This document shows, piece by piece, positions 11,473-22,014 of a DNA stretch of 64,000 nucleotides. The number at the start of each line of letters is the position of its first letter. The stretch's first letter is position 1. The DNA lies in assembly GCF_902167145.1 (NCBI RefSeq), contig NC_050101.1, forward strand, positions 130,540,990-130,604,989, in the 5' to 3' direction. The DNA comes from Zea mays (lineage: Eukaryota; Streptophyta; Magnoliopsida; Poales; Poaceae). The notes beneath the pieces were generated by a model, which was given only the letters and a program-made list of their open reading frames with translations, did no database searches and was not told the origin of the DNA. The position numbers and the translations under genes are program-made.

Positions 11473-12693
11473 TTCGAGCAGTTAGAAGTACTGCGTACAA
11501 TAGTTTTTGAACTTAAGGATACTTCTTTTTATAGGGCCCCAGAACTTCACTAATGAAGTAGACCAGATGTTGTACTAGATATGTGTGCCCTTCCTCTGCC
11601 CGCTCGACTACTAACGCGGTGCTCACCACGTGAGTCGTGCAGGAGATGTATAACATCAGATCTTTTTCCGGCTGATCTGGCATGGCTCGGCGTGGCGGCT
11701 TCAGTACTGGTGGTGTGGTCAGGAACTTCTTCAGTGCATCGAGGGCTTCCTGTGCTTATGTGGTCCATTGGAACTTGTCCACCTTCTTGAGCAATTTGTA
11801 GAATGGTAAGCCTTTTTCTCCTAGCCTTGATATGAACCTGCTCAAGGCTGCCATGCATCCAATAAGCCTTTGCACTTTCTTCTGTGATCGTGGTGCTTCC
11901 ATTCTCACGATAGCCTCGATTTTTTCCGGGTTAGCTTCAATTCCTCGGTGGATGACAATGAATCCAAGCAACTTCCCTGCTGGTACTTCAAAGACACATT
12001 TTTCTGGATTGAGCTTCCACCGGTATCGCCTCAGTCTGTTGAAGACCAGCTGCAAATCTTCAATGAAGTTTTCTGTGTTTTCTGTTTTGATCACCACATC
12101 ATCGACATAAGCTTCTACCCGCTTGCCCCAGTGATCGGCTAAGCATGTTTGAATAGATCTCTGATAAGTCGCTCCAGCGTTCTTGAGGCCAAACGGCGTG
12201 GAGGTATAGCAGAAAGCTCCAAACGGGGTAATGAATGCTGTTTTTTCCTCATCCTCTTTTGCTAGGCTGATCTGATGGTATCCAGATAGCAGTCTAGGAA
12301 GGACAGCATAGAACATCCAACGGTCGAATCTACCACCTGATCTATTCTAGGAAGTCAAAAGGGGTCCTTCGGACAATGTTTGTTGAGATCTGTATAGTCG
12401 ACGCACATGCGCCAATCCACTTTATTCTTTTTGAGTACAAGAACAGGATTTGCTAGCCACTCAGGATGCAGTACTTCTCTAATGAATCCTGTTGCGACTA
12501 AGCGAGCTAACTCGGCGCGAATAACCTCTCTCTTGTCAGGCGTGAAACGATGCAATTTTTGTCGAATCGGCCTTGCCTGGGGATAGACCTTTAGTTTGTG
12601 CTCGGCTAGCTCTCTCGGGACTCCCGGCATATCCACAGGCTGCCATGCGAATACGTCTCGGTTATCTTGCAGAAACTGGACAAGCGCGCCTTT
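11473..12693 (-). pseudogene. Reverse transcriptase part of copy A pol
   Basis: RT motifs read in order on the minus strand: FAWQPVDMPG, NPVLVLKKNKVDWRMCVDY, LNKHCPKDPF, SGYHQISLAKEDEEKTAF, PFGLKNAGATYQ, then the catalytic YVDDVVIKT (about 12125-12100) and the thumb (NPEKCVFEVPAGKLLGF). A stop near 12357 and a frameshift near 12320 interrupt it, and another stop lies at 11756-11758. The sequence continues to 11473, where the Opie-like element cuts the RT-RNase H connection. The remainder resumes at 2295. Confidence 0.85.
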
Positions 12694-13425
12694 CTATTTG
12701 TCGTCTAGGCTGGAGCTGATGATGGCAGTCTTGCGTTCGTCAGCGAACCCAAGGTTGATTCTCTTCGTCTCCTCCGTCGGCCGCATAGAGGTCACGACTT
12801 GAGCTTCATTCGCAAATATCGCAAGGTCTTCCTCAGGCTTTGAGTTCGTCTGCACAGAGGAAGTCGTCGATGGTTTGATGGTGAGGGCCGCCTGAATGGC
12901 CACTCGGAAACATTCCGCGGTGCCTTGGAAGTCAGCGCGCACGGTGATGATTCCTTGTGGTCCCGGCATCTTCAATATCATGCATGAATAGTGCGGAATG
13001 GCCATGAATTTCGCCAATCCCGGCCTGCCGATGATGGCATTGTATCTGTAGTTGAAGCTCGCTATCTCGAACCTCAGGAACTCAGTTCTATAGTTTTCCG
13101 GAGTTCCAAAGGTGATAAGCATGTAGATGTGTCCAAGCGGGTATTCTCCTTCGGTCGGCACATTGCCAAAGAAAGGAGTGTCTGACTCGTGGAGCTCTTT
13201 GAGTGCAACTCCCAAGCCTAAGAGTGTCCGGGGGAAGGTGACGTTGATGCTGCTTCCCCCGTCCACCAACACCTTCTTTACCCTGCTCTCTCGGATCACC
13301 AGATCGACAAGGAGTGGGTACTTGCCTGGATAATTGAAGTTGAGCCATTGATCCGCCAGAGTAAAGGTGATCGGGTGTTCTGACCACCGATAGGGGGCGG
13401 GAGCACTGGTGGCCGCCACCAGTAT
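12694..13425 (-). pseudogene. Aspartic protease part of copy A
   Basis: The frame from about 13419 to a TAG at 12694-12696 carries the active site in KVLVDGGSSINVTF (DGG in place of DTG/DSG, as in related plant elements). The flap and core motifs FGTPENYRTEF and NAIIGRPGLAKF follow, then the ending KMPGPQGIITV. Protease would cut the Gag-Pol precursor. The final TAG lies at the same place as stops in copy C (55201) and in Huck (33305); see findings. Upstream it joins gag in the same frame except for a TGA near 13427. Confidence 0.85.
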
Positions 13426-13429
13426 CTGT

Positions 13430-15539
13430 CAGTCGTTGAGCTTCTGTTGCCTTTTGTTCTCTTGTGACCCGTGTCCGCCGAAAATGGCGTTGACTTCTCC
13501 ATCGACGCGCGGGAACGCTCCGCCTCCTCCACCTTCCTGCTGTTGAGGTTGTCGAGGTTCTCCGGGTCCTCCTCGTGGCGGGGGAGGTGGTAGAGGTTGG
13601 AAGGGTCGGCCATTCCCGACGGAGTGCTTGAAATCTCTGCAGTTCTAGAGGGTGTGGCGCATATCTTTGTGGTACGGGCACTGGGCGTCGAGGATGTCGT
13701 CCAATGTTCGTTCGCCTCCACGAGGTGCCCCTTGGGCACGAGAGACGAGTGGTCCAGCGACATGGACTTCTTCACGAGGCCTCTTCTTCCAGCGTTTGTC
13801 AGTCTGCTGGTTTGCGTCACGCCGTGGTGCAGATGGAGCAGGCTTCGTTCCCCCGATGAGGTCATGGGCCCATTCGTCGGCGGTGATGTAGAGGTCCACC
13901 TCCCTGAATAGCTGTTCGGAGGTGGTCGGCGCCTTTCGTAGTATGGCTCTGACGAAGGCCGAGTCATTAGGTCCTCGGTAGATGTCCTCGATCACTGCTG
14001 CTTTAGCAACCTCGAGAATACGATTTCTCATGGTCTGAAACCTTTTGAGGTACGACCGAAGAGTCTCATCCCCTCGGCGCCTGATGGATTTGAGGTCCCA
14101 TGGTTGTGTCGGCTTGTCGGAGAGGGATTGGAAGTTGACGATAAAACGCCGACTGGAGTCTTTCCAATCGTCGATGCAATGTCGGGGTAGGTGTCGTAGC
14201 CATTGCAGTGCATCTTGCCCGAGGACGATGGGCAAGTACGCAGTCATCACATCTTCAGTTGCTCCAACGGCCCGGGCGGCAGTGGTATAGACGGTCAACC
14301 AGCCTCCCGGGTCCTACTTGGGCTCGTATTTGTTGACATTGCAGACCTTGAAGTTCGGGGGCCATTGAATGGCCCTGAGACGTGGAGTGAGCGCAGATAC
14401 TCCACATGTGTCCTCGTGTCGGTGATTGTGATGTCGGTCCTGGGGAGGGGAGTTGCCGGCGTGCTGTCTCGACCGTCCCTGGGTTGTGCCACCAGTTGAA
14501 GCCGTTGCCGACTCAACTCTAGTGGTCTGACTTCGTGCAGGGATGCCATGATCCCGATCATACTCTTCTCGGCACCGGATCTCGTTCTCATGTCGTCGTT
14601 CGCGTGAAGCATTGATGGAGCTTCGCGCGTCCCGCCGACTATTGATGGCGTGCCGTAGATCGCTCGGAGGATGAGCAAGAGGCAGAAGATGATTAGCTGC
14701 CCGGGTGAGCAGCCGCCGATAGCCCTCAGCGTCTGGAGTCCAGGGGAGGCCATCAGCTATCTGAGCCAACACTCCACCGACCTCGCTCGGCGTGTTCATG
14801 GCTCGGGCGAAGTCAGGGTTTAGGTTTCGTCCGAAGAGAGGGTTCTCTTGGCGTTGTCTCGCATCCTGCTCGGCTTGCTCTTGAGCCTGCCGACGATCAC
14901 ATTGGCGGGAGTTCCTCCTTTCCCTGAAGACTCGTTCATCAGGAGTTTCTCCCACCTATGAGATCTCATCTCGAGATACAGGCTGTGCCGGGTCTCGTTC
15001 TCCGGCTTCATGATGTCGCCAAACGTTTCGGCGTCGGTTCCTCCGTCGGCGAGCTTCTCGCTGAGGAGGTTCTTCCCCAAGCATGGTTGGTTCGTCGTCG
15101 GAGATGGGGGATGATTCCACTCTTCCCCCGATGAAGAGGACGTCGAGGTAGAATGGAGTTGTCGTGACGACAAGCTTCTCTCTGTCCTCCTTTGAAGGTG
15201 TCAGAAGAGCAGCTTGATGGGCCTTTGTCTCGTTTGCTTCTTTTTTTTCCTTGAAATCCGTGTCCATTTTTCCGTGGATGAGGTGGACAATGGGGTTCTC
15301 TAGGTAGATGAATTCTCTATTCCTGGCTTGCAGGAGGTAGTCTTCGCCCGGGGCACTGGAAGTTGCGCTTTTTCCTGCTCCGTTCCGGCTTTTTCGGAGA
15401 TTTTCAAGGAAGGCTTCTTCTTCGGTGGATCCGCTATACGATGCAAAATTCCTTCTTCGTCTGCCACGGATGAGACGGTTCTGAAGCAGAACACGGATCC
15501 AGGTCGGAGGACAATCTTGTGTTGGAAAACGATGGCCAT
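13430..15539 (-). pseudogene. Gag part of copy A
   Basis: The likely start is the ATG at 15539 (MAIVFQHKIVLRPG), matching the gag start in copy C. An Arg-rich stretch (REARRRRNRRRN) lies near 15070. The capsid core is at about 14300-13900 (DALQWLRHLP, RFIVNFQSLSDKP, LRSYLKRFQTMRNRI). A C-x2-H-x4-H-x4-C putative zinc motif (CPYHKDMRHTL...NC) lies near 13690-13640. In-frame stops occur at 15300-15302, 14956-14958, 14314-14316 and 13645-13647, with a frameshift between 15300 and 15270. Most of the stops are one transition away from the codon used in copy C. Confidence 0.8.
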
Positions 15540-15564
15540 TGAGCTAGCTTGGATCAGCGACACA

Positions 15565-15584
15565 CCCCTACCTGGCGCGCCAGC
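15565..15584 (-). promoter_or_regulatory. Primer binding site of copy A
   Basis: The minus strand reads GCTGGCGCGCCAGGTAGGGG immediately after the LTR end. The identical segment follows the LTR of copy C. It is a non-Met tRNA site as usual in Tat elements; the exact tRNA is not assigned. Confidence 0.75.
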
Positions 15585-16200
15585 TGACGGCGTTTGGGAC
15601 CCGACCGCGCACCCGGGGTTACCCCTCGAGGTGCTTTTGGGTAGGACGGTGTTACCGACTGTAGCTCGATGGTTCGTGCTAGGCGCACGAGAGACGATAG
15701 ACAATTTTATACAGGTTCGGGCCGCTTAGAGAGGCGTAACACCCTACTTCCTGGTGTGGATCTTTATGTGGCGGGTTTACAAGGGGATTCTCTAGTATGA
15801 AGGATGCTAGAGAATGGAGTAGATGGCTAATGAGTGACCCGTCTTTTGATGGGGTGCCCCCTAGGCCTTATATACTCGACCGTGGGGCGTTACATGCGGG
15901 TATGATAACAACGTGCACCTAAGTAATAGTGAACCGACTGAACTTATCTTTCTATAATCATGCCGACTTATCCTCATTTAGCTCCGACGTCTGAGGGCGA
16001 TGCGCGGGAGAATCGGATCACTGCTGTGGATAATGCTTAAACCCATTGAGCCGTCTGGGCTCGAGTCTATCCCATCTTGCGTCAATCCATTCCGCCAGCG
16101 ATTCCTCCCCTGGCCCACGAAGGTATGGCCTTACGAAGTAATGAGCCCAAAGCCTTTCGCGAGGCCTTCTAGTGGACCCGGGGGATATCTGTCCCCCACA
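15585..16200 (-). repeat. 5' LTR of copy A (616 bp)
   Basis: It starts TGTGGGGGACAGATATCCCC at 16200 on the minus strand and ends CGTCA at 15585. It is the counterpart of 51718-52330. A TATATAA box is at 15868-15874 (minus strand), followed by the conserved GGCCTAGGGGGCACCCC. Confidence 0.9.
15868..15874 (-). promoter_or_regulatory. TATA box in copy A LTR
   Basis: The minus strand reads GAGTATATAAGGCC. The same box is found at 52051-52057 in copy C, so it is conserved between copies. Confidence 0.65.
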
Positions 16201-16692
16201 ACTCCAACTAACCAGGTGACGGATATGTGTGACAGATGTTGAACAATGTTTGATTTCGAACTATGTCAATGTTGATGTCAAAGACTGTGAATGTGGATTT
16301 CGAACTATGTAAATGTGGATATTGAACTATGATGATATTTGAATCAATGTGGATTTGAAATTATATGTGATGTTGCAATGTGTTTGTGAATGTGAATTGA
16401 TGTTTGAGAATGTAATTTTGAATGTGATTTCCCTGTATGAGAGTATGTGTGATAATCTGAAAATATGAAATCTGTGTATTTTTGTAAATGTGAGAAATGA
16501 AAAAATAGGGGGTTTTCTGCCCTTGCTGGAAACTGTTATGTCCGACAACATTTAATAGCCATCGGAGATAAGACAACCCTTATGTACGACGGCTACTAAA
16601 GATCGTTGGACCTTAAACCGGTGAAATTCGATGGCCTCCATGCAAGCCGTTAGACATAAGGCACGCTATGTCCGACAGAACTAAAGGTGTTG
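16201..16692. mobile_element. Probable CACTA (En/Spm-like) transposon end fragment
   Basis: There is no ORF here. 16500-16690 carries several copies, in both orientations, of short motifs such as TATGTCCGACA, TGTACGACGGC, CCATCGGA and CGATGGC. Subterminal repeats of this type are typical of plant CACTA elements. The AT/TG-rich 16206-16500 stretch (repeated GAATGTG, CGAACTATG) would be the adjoining interior. The terminal CACTA..TAGTG is not seen at either edge, because a Grande-like element lies on the left and a long LTR begins on the right. Confidence 0.4.
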
Positions 16693-16899
16693 TGTAACAC
16701 CCCTGGTGTTACCAAAACTAAAATTTGGCATGACATCATATGCATTGGCATCTTTGTATTGTAATACACCTAGAATGCATTCACTAGACTCAAAAACAAT
16801 CTAAGTGTGATGGGGTGATTAGTAGAGAGTAGAAAACCTAGTTGTGAAAAACTCAACTTTGACCTCAAAAGTGGAAATTGTGATCTGGTAATATTTTGC

Positions 16900-18110
16900 C
16901 AAAGGTCAAAATATTAAAGTCATAGAATTTTCTAAACCAAACAAGTTTCATGTGTGGAGATTTCTAAGTTTTATAGTAAAAAGTGGAGAAACACTTGAAA
17001 CCAATTCTTGACATAGGGTTTTGAATTCTGAAAAACATTAGCAATTAGCTACCTTGGGGACCTTTGTAACTTCTGATTTATAGACAGTTTGAAAGCGGTC
17101 ATTGTAGCAAAGCTGTAGAGCTATACTAGGTGCATAAACTTGATTAAGTTACTCAGCCCTAAAACCATATGGAATTGTTTGTAAACCTTGCTCCAAAGTG
17201 GAATGTTTAATCCTGAAATTCTGACTTAGTGACAGTTCAGAACTCGAGTTTTTGCAGTGTGAAGCAACTTTGGAGGCTTGTTAGTGGCTAATCTATACAG
17301 TTCTGGACTTGGGGTATTGTAACAAAGTTGAGATCACATTTTAGTGTATAAGTTTACTTAAGGTACATACCCTTAAAGTCATTTGAAACTGGTAGCAAAA
17401 CTGTTCCAAAGATTCAAGTTTTAATTCTGGATTCCAGACTTAGTGCAAATTCAGATTCTGAATTTGTGTGTTTGGTCCAATTTGGGAACCCTTTTGTGCT
17501 TTATCTGTGAGGCATTAAGCCATACTCCTTGCAACAAAGTTGAAGAGTATCTATTAGGGTACAAGTTTGTTCAAGGAAGATTGGCTTGGTGCTATATAAA
17601 AAAATGGAGCAAAAGGTGCTAGAAGATGGGTTGACAGACTGTTAGAGTGTTAGACAGTGAATAGTAACTGAAATCGAGTTTCAGTGTTTGGCTCAACTTT
17701 GGAGCTGTGTGGTGCCTGTTCTAGATGGTTTTGGACTGGGATCTTTATAGCAAGTTTTAAGATTATATGTTAATGAGAAAGTCCCTTTAAGTAAGTTTAG
17801 TTTGATTCCACACAAAAAGTGAAGAAAAGACTACACCAAAAAGTGGAACTATCAGACTGAGTCTGATTTAGTTTTAGATCACTGAATATGGTCTCTGTAA
17901 ATTGGGGTTGACTTTGAGGCCTCCTAACCTGTGATTCTTGTGTAATTAGCCCTGGAAGACTATAGTAAAGTTTAAGACCTATAGTTGGTGCACAATGTTG
18001 CTTAAGTAAGATAGGTCTGTTCTTATATGGAAAATGGGAGAAAGGGGGAAGGAACTTGGCTCTGTAGTGAACTGAACAAGTTCTGAGCAGTCCAAAAACC
18101 TGGAAATATC
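16900..18110 (+). repeat. Diverged ~215-bp tandem repeats within LTR F
   Basis: A block containing 'tatagtaaagtttaag..ttggtgcacaa..ttgcttaag..' recurs with landmark copies at about 17141, 17351, 17565, 17785 and 18000, a spacing of about 210-220 bp. A weaker copy lies near 16930. Copies are well diverged, so the array is old. Confidence 0.6.
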
Positions 18111-18879
18111 TCCATCCACTAACTAATCTAGGAAGTGCTGGGTGTGTGGCATGCAAAGGGGCTGGTGTAGAAGAGGGTGTCACCTGCCATTGCTTCACAC
18201 CACTTGGGATGAACTTGAGGAGGTGTAAAAGTCCATTTCCTAGCTGACTCAGCTAGTTAGCTGCTGCCTTGATGTCCAACATGCAGCAAGGGAGCTTCAA
18301 CTTTTTTCCTTTGTGTCTTTCTTGGCGTGGTGGACATGCAGAGAGTATGTGGAGCACCCCGGCCGTTGTTTGTCTCTGTGTTAACCCCAGTAAAAACCCC
18401 AACAGCCCCAACCATTGTGACTCCTTGCCATTGTAACTTAAGACACCAACCCGAGCTCCCTAGGCCTTTGTTAATTTTCTACTCTCACCGTGCCATGCCC
18501 TTCACGTACGTCTAGGTCAGGTCCTCAAGCCCTCTCCACCCCTCTAATTCCCTGTGAAAGCTTGAACACAAAGTGAGCCCTGGCAGTGGTGACCACATCA
18601 ACAAATCCCTCGACTCATCGTGGCCAGCTTCCCCTGGAAGGTAATATGCTCGGTTTGTTCACATTTCATAACCCATGTGTGATGGTGATGCCCACGATGT
18701 TGTCCTTTTGAATGCTACCGTGGTACCCCGACCAAAACGCTGTCGAGTTTTGTCTAGAACGCCGCCGCGGGCCATCTTCACTTCGATCAGCTGAACCATA
18801 GTTTCTCCGAGCCAAACCATGTGAGCACCGTGTGCTAGATGGATACTGATGCTCGTTGTAGCTTTAGGTTGAACTCTAT

Positions 18880-19528
18880 CGTATTGCAAATATCCGTCTG
18901 CAACCATATTCATGGTTGCAACCAATATCTGCCCGCGATCGTACCCGCGGGTAGATATTTATATCCATGCCTGTGCCCATCGAATTTCGGACGGGTTTTG
19001 GATATCCGTCGGATATGGCAGACACAATCATTTATTCAACAATTCAATAGCATAATTAGTCAAATTTCTTCTCAATTCATCATCATACACAATTAAAACT
19101 TAATAAAAAGAATTATTATGGGCTTGCGGGCCTCAGTTAGGAGCACTAGAGCTTGGAAGGGCCAACCGTTAGTGGTGCTACGGTCTATGAGACTTAGAAG
19201 GGCCACGGGGCACAACACAGGAAGCCAGCAAGACTGTAAGGGGTAGCCAACAGTTGGAAATTGGGAGTATTAGGCGTGGTGGGGTTTATGGTGTTAGGAT
19301 TTGTTATTTGCTATGTAATATGTGCTAGGCCAAAAAAATACACTATGGGTCAATTTTGGATATCCAACGGATAACCCGCGGGTAGAAGGTAATATCATAA
19401 TCCGTGCTCGTCCGACTTCGGGTCAGATTCAGGTCTGACCCACGGGTCAAAACATGTATCCATATCTGGCTCCGTCAGGTCGGATATCTGATCGATATTC
19501 AAATCTATGGGTCAAATTGTCATCCCTA
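18880..19528. mobile_element. hAT-like non-autonomous element (left end uncertain)
   Basis: The right end reads ...GGGTCAAATTGTCATCCCTA, resembling the Ac-type terminus TTTCATCCCTA. The interior is full of GATATCC, CCGCGGG and GGGTCAGA words in both orientations, near both ends (18885-19020 and 19345-19528). This is typical of short hAT-like elements in grasses. No coding sequence is present. I could not find a matching left TIR or an 8-bp duplication, so the left limit is a guess. Confidence 0.35.
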
Positions 19529-20308
19529 GGTTTTGGTGCAGTGTCAGAGAGACGCGGGAATAGTGCTCGGGGCTCTTAATTAGTTAGTTGATTCGGCAAG
19601 GAGGTTTATGCAAAGCGTGTACCGTGGGCGCGGGCTGCGGCACGGGGCTGATTTTCGGTGCGTCCGTGGGTTGAACCAGTAGCTTTCGGCCTAGCACTGT
19701 TGATAGATTTTCCTTTTCTTTTTACTAGTAAGTTGTAAAATCCACTAAAAACTGTAGAAAATGCAAAAAAAATGTGAAACCAAATTTTTAGGGTCCACAA
19801 AATTTTGTAGTTTCTGCTAAAGTTATTTTTAGAATTTCTACAGCAGAGAGTAAATTTTAGATAATTAAAAAGTGCTCTTGAAAGGCTTAAATGAATTTTA
19901 GAAATAAAAGAAGAGCACCAAAAAATATGAAAATTTGTGGAAAAACTATGTATCACTATATTAGCACTTGGTAAAAAATTGGAACCTGTTTGGAGTTGGT
20001 TTGCCCAGAAAACCTTGAAATAGCTAAAAAGAGAAATATTAAATCCACAAATTTAGTGTTAATGTATGTCTAGAAGAAGTTGGACCATATAAATTTGTTG
20101 GGTAGCAAGATCAGTGAATTTAAGTATGTGTGACCCTTTGGTTTGTCTAAATAAGTTCAGTTTGGTCACTTTCCTCAGGTTTTATGTTATGTAAGAGTAT
20201 ATGTATACTTGTCATATGCGTTGTTTTGTGGTGTTTATGTTCCCCACCTCTCCCTTGTGAGAGTTTGCATTGCATATCATTACATAGGCATTCATGTATT
20301 GTAATTGA

Positions 20309-20491
20309 CTTGTAGAACACTTAGAAGAAGAAGTTGAAGTGGAATCGGAAGAGGAACTAGTTCCTCAATCTGAAGCTTCTCCATCTGAAGTTCCTCCTGA
20401 AGGTGCTCTAGTGGGTTTTGCTGCTAACTACAATATACTGGTAGAAGAGTCTGATTCTCCTCCTCATCAAGGCAAGCCCCAGTGCATTTAA
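20309..20491 (+). other. Short acidic open frame inside LTR F
   Basis: This 60-codon frame opens after a TGA at 20306 and ends at TAA 20489-20491. It begins LVEHLEEEVEVESEEEL and is rich in Glu, Pro and Ser. There is no ATG start. A splice-acceptor-like TTGACTTGTAG precedes it. It may be a coding exon of an unspliced transcript or chance. I do not recognise a family. Confidence 0.25.
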
Positions 20492-21606
20492 CAAGTTCCT
20501 TGTGATTTCAAAACTTTTATCACTTATATGATGTATTAGGTGATAGGAGTTTAATGATTAAGCCTTTGTTGCATAACTTTCCTTGAACTATTGATTATCA
20601 TTATTGATACCTGATTTACAAAGCTAAATATTCTTAGTATGCCTATAGATTAGGAACAAAATGTTTTGATGAATGAATCGTGGTTTTTACAAAGAAAATG
20701 GGCTTGGAGCAAAGGCCTTGACGACTTAATCATTCAAGCAGGGTACCTCTGACAAGTACAAGTTTTAAAGAATTGTTTAAAATGAGACCAGACGTTGAGC
20801 AGGAAAGGTTGCCCGTCTGTGTCGTTTAAGGACCGTAATGATTGTTGGCTTGCATGATCTAGGACCTTTTAATTGGCCACATGCCTCATCATGGGTAAGC
20901 TTAGCCTCGACCGGACCAATACCAGAAAGAACAGAGAGATGGTGAGAGTATCATGTATCCACCTAGCAAAAGGCTGGCTGGTGATGTATTGTGCTCTTGG
21001 TTGGTGGGAACCCATTATGGTCTTGAGAAACCCAGGTGCGAGTTGACATATGCAAGGGTTAAGTGCTACATATGTCGTGCGGTTGGAGATCCCCATCTGG
21101 GTATTAATCCATCTAGATCACTGTTACTTCTCGGATATGAAGACTGGATCACTAACCATCATCGTAGATAAGGAGTAAAACTAGTTTGTTTTATGTAAAA
21201 GAAAGCTAGATTAGGCCAAGTGAATGAGCTAGAATAGGATAATCTAGACACAGGTAATATCTTAACTTGAAAAGTAAAAGCTAGCCTAAGGATCAAGTGA
21301 TAGTAAGCTCTTATGCAAAACTTGAGTCATTGAACATTGATGACCTTTACCTTGATTTCCAAATTAGTTAGCATATCCTTGATAGTCTTTTCTTTAGTCG
21401 GGTCAGTCTTGCTGAGTAATTGCGTACTCAGGGTTTCATTCCGTATGTTGTTGCAGGAGAGATTCTTAACACATTTGAAGTCTATTAGGCTCACCATGGA
21501 TACCTTTTACTTATGTTTCGTTTGTATATGTTCTTGTGCGAAGATGACATCCTCCCAAGTTATGTAATAAGTTAGCACTTTGACTCTACCTCGGGCATGT
21601 AATAAT

Positions 21607-22014
21607 TGAAAAGGAAATGTGCCTTTGGGCCATTTCTATAATGTTTCGGTGATTAAGTGCCCAACACATATTTTGAAAACAATAGAGTTAGCACTTTTGA
21701 TTTGTCCAAAATGCTCTTATTACAAAATTTAGTCTCTTGTGGTGGAGAATTTATGATTATGGGAAAAAAGGGGGAGTTTTTGGCACTTGATCAATTTCAC
21801 TCTTGGATTATCTCTCTTTATGCCCAAACAGGTGAGTTTGACTTGGAGATAGGAAAATGAATTTGATTTGCAAAAACAAACCAAGTGGTGGCAAAGAATG
21901 ATCCAAATATGCCAAATTATAGTCAAAAGCAATTTGGTATTCTATTGCATTGATATTGCACTTCTTTCGGTTGCTTATGGTTGTGTTGGCATAAATCACC
22001 AAAAAGGGGGAGAT
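21607..22014 (+). repeat. Remnant of a second, tandem Ji-like copy sharing the LTR
   Basis: 21607-21672 equals the first 66 bp of the LTR. 21673-22014 equals 42871-43210, the segment just before the 3' LTR including its polypurine tracts, with only a few differences. The junction has a short ATT overlap shared by both sides. About 8 kb of an expected element is missing between the two parts. Confidence 0.85.
22001..22014 (+). promoter_or_regulatory. Polypurine tract, left copy
   Basis: AAAAAGGGGGAGAT lies directly before the LTR start TGAAAGGG. A polypurine tract belongs upstream of a 3' LTR, so its presence upstream of the 'first' full LTR is evidence for the three-LTR structure. Confidence 0.85.

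Larger units (their letters stand above)
1..16200 (-). mobile_element. Grande-like Ty3/gypsy (Tat lineage) LTR retrotransposon, copy A, 3' part outside window
   Basis: This is a minus-strand element. Its 5' LTR starts at 16200 with TGTGGGGGAC on the minus strand. Reading leftwards come the primer binding site, gag, protease, reverse transcriptase, RNase H and integrase, and then an 89-bp tandem array that runs off the left edge. The order protease-RT-RNase H-integrase is that of Ty3/gypsy. The protein sequences, LTR start and 89-bp repeat match copy C at 51718-64000, so the two belong to one family. An Opie-like element (2301-11467) splits pol between RT and RNase H. Stops and frameshifts are spread throughout, so the copy is dead. 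Bases 16201-16205 (ACTCC) would be one target duplication, but its partner is outside the window. The name Grande rests on LTR length (~615 bp), the 3' repeats and the antisense gene seen in C; it is not proven. Confidence 0.8.
16693..21606 (+). repeat. Start of a very long Del/Tekay-like gypsy LTR (copy F), cut by the Ji-like element
   Basis: The sequence starts TGTAACACCCCTGGTG at 16693, preceded by TGTTG as a possible target duplication. TGTAACACC is the usual start of Del/Tekay-type plant LTRs. Near 21400 comes GCTGAGTAATTGCGTACTCAGGG, a motif I associate with the 3' part of such LTRs. No primer site or gag-pol is reached before the Ji-like element starts at 21607. It spans 4.9 kb, including a hAT-like insertion. 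Nothing recognisable lies in 19529-20300 or 20492-21330 beyond LTR sequence. The family (xilon-diguus, prem1 or flip type) cannot be decided by eye. Confidence 0.6.

Noticed and set aside
18985..19001. GGTTTTGG near 18993 as the left target duplication of the hAT-like element (right flank GGTTTTGG at 19529)
   Set aside because: The bases following it do not resemble the terminal inverted repeat, and hAT-like GATATCC motifs already occur to its left, so the match is probably chance.
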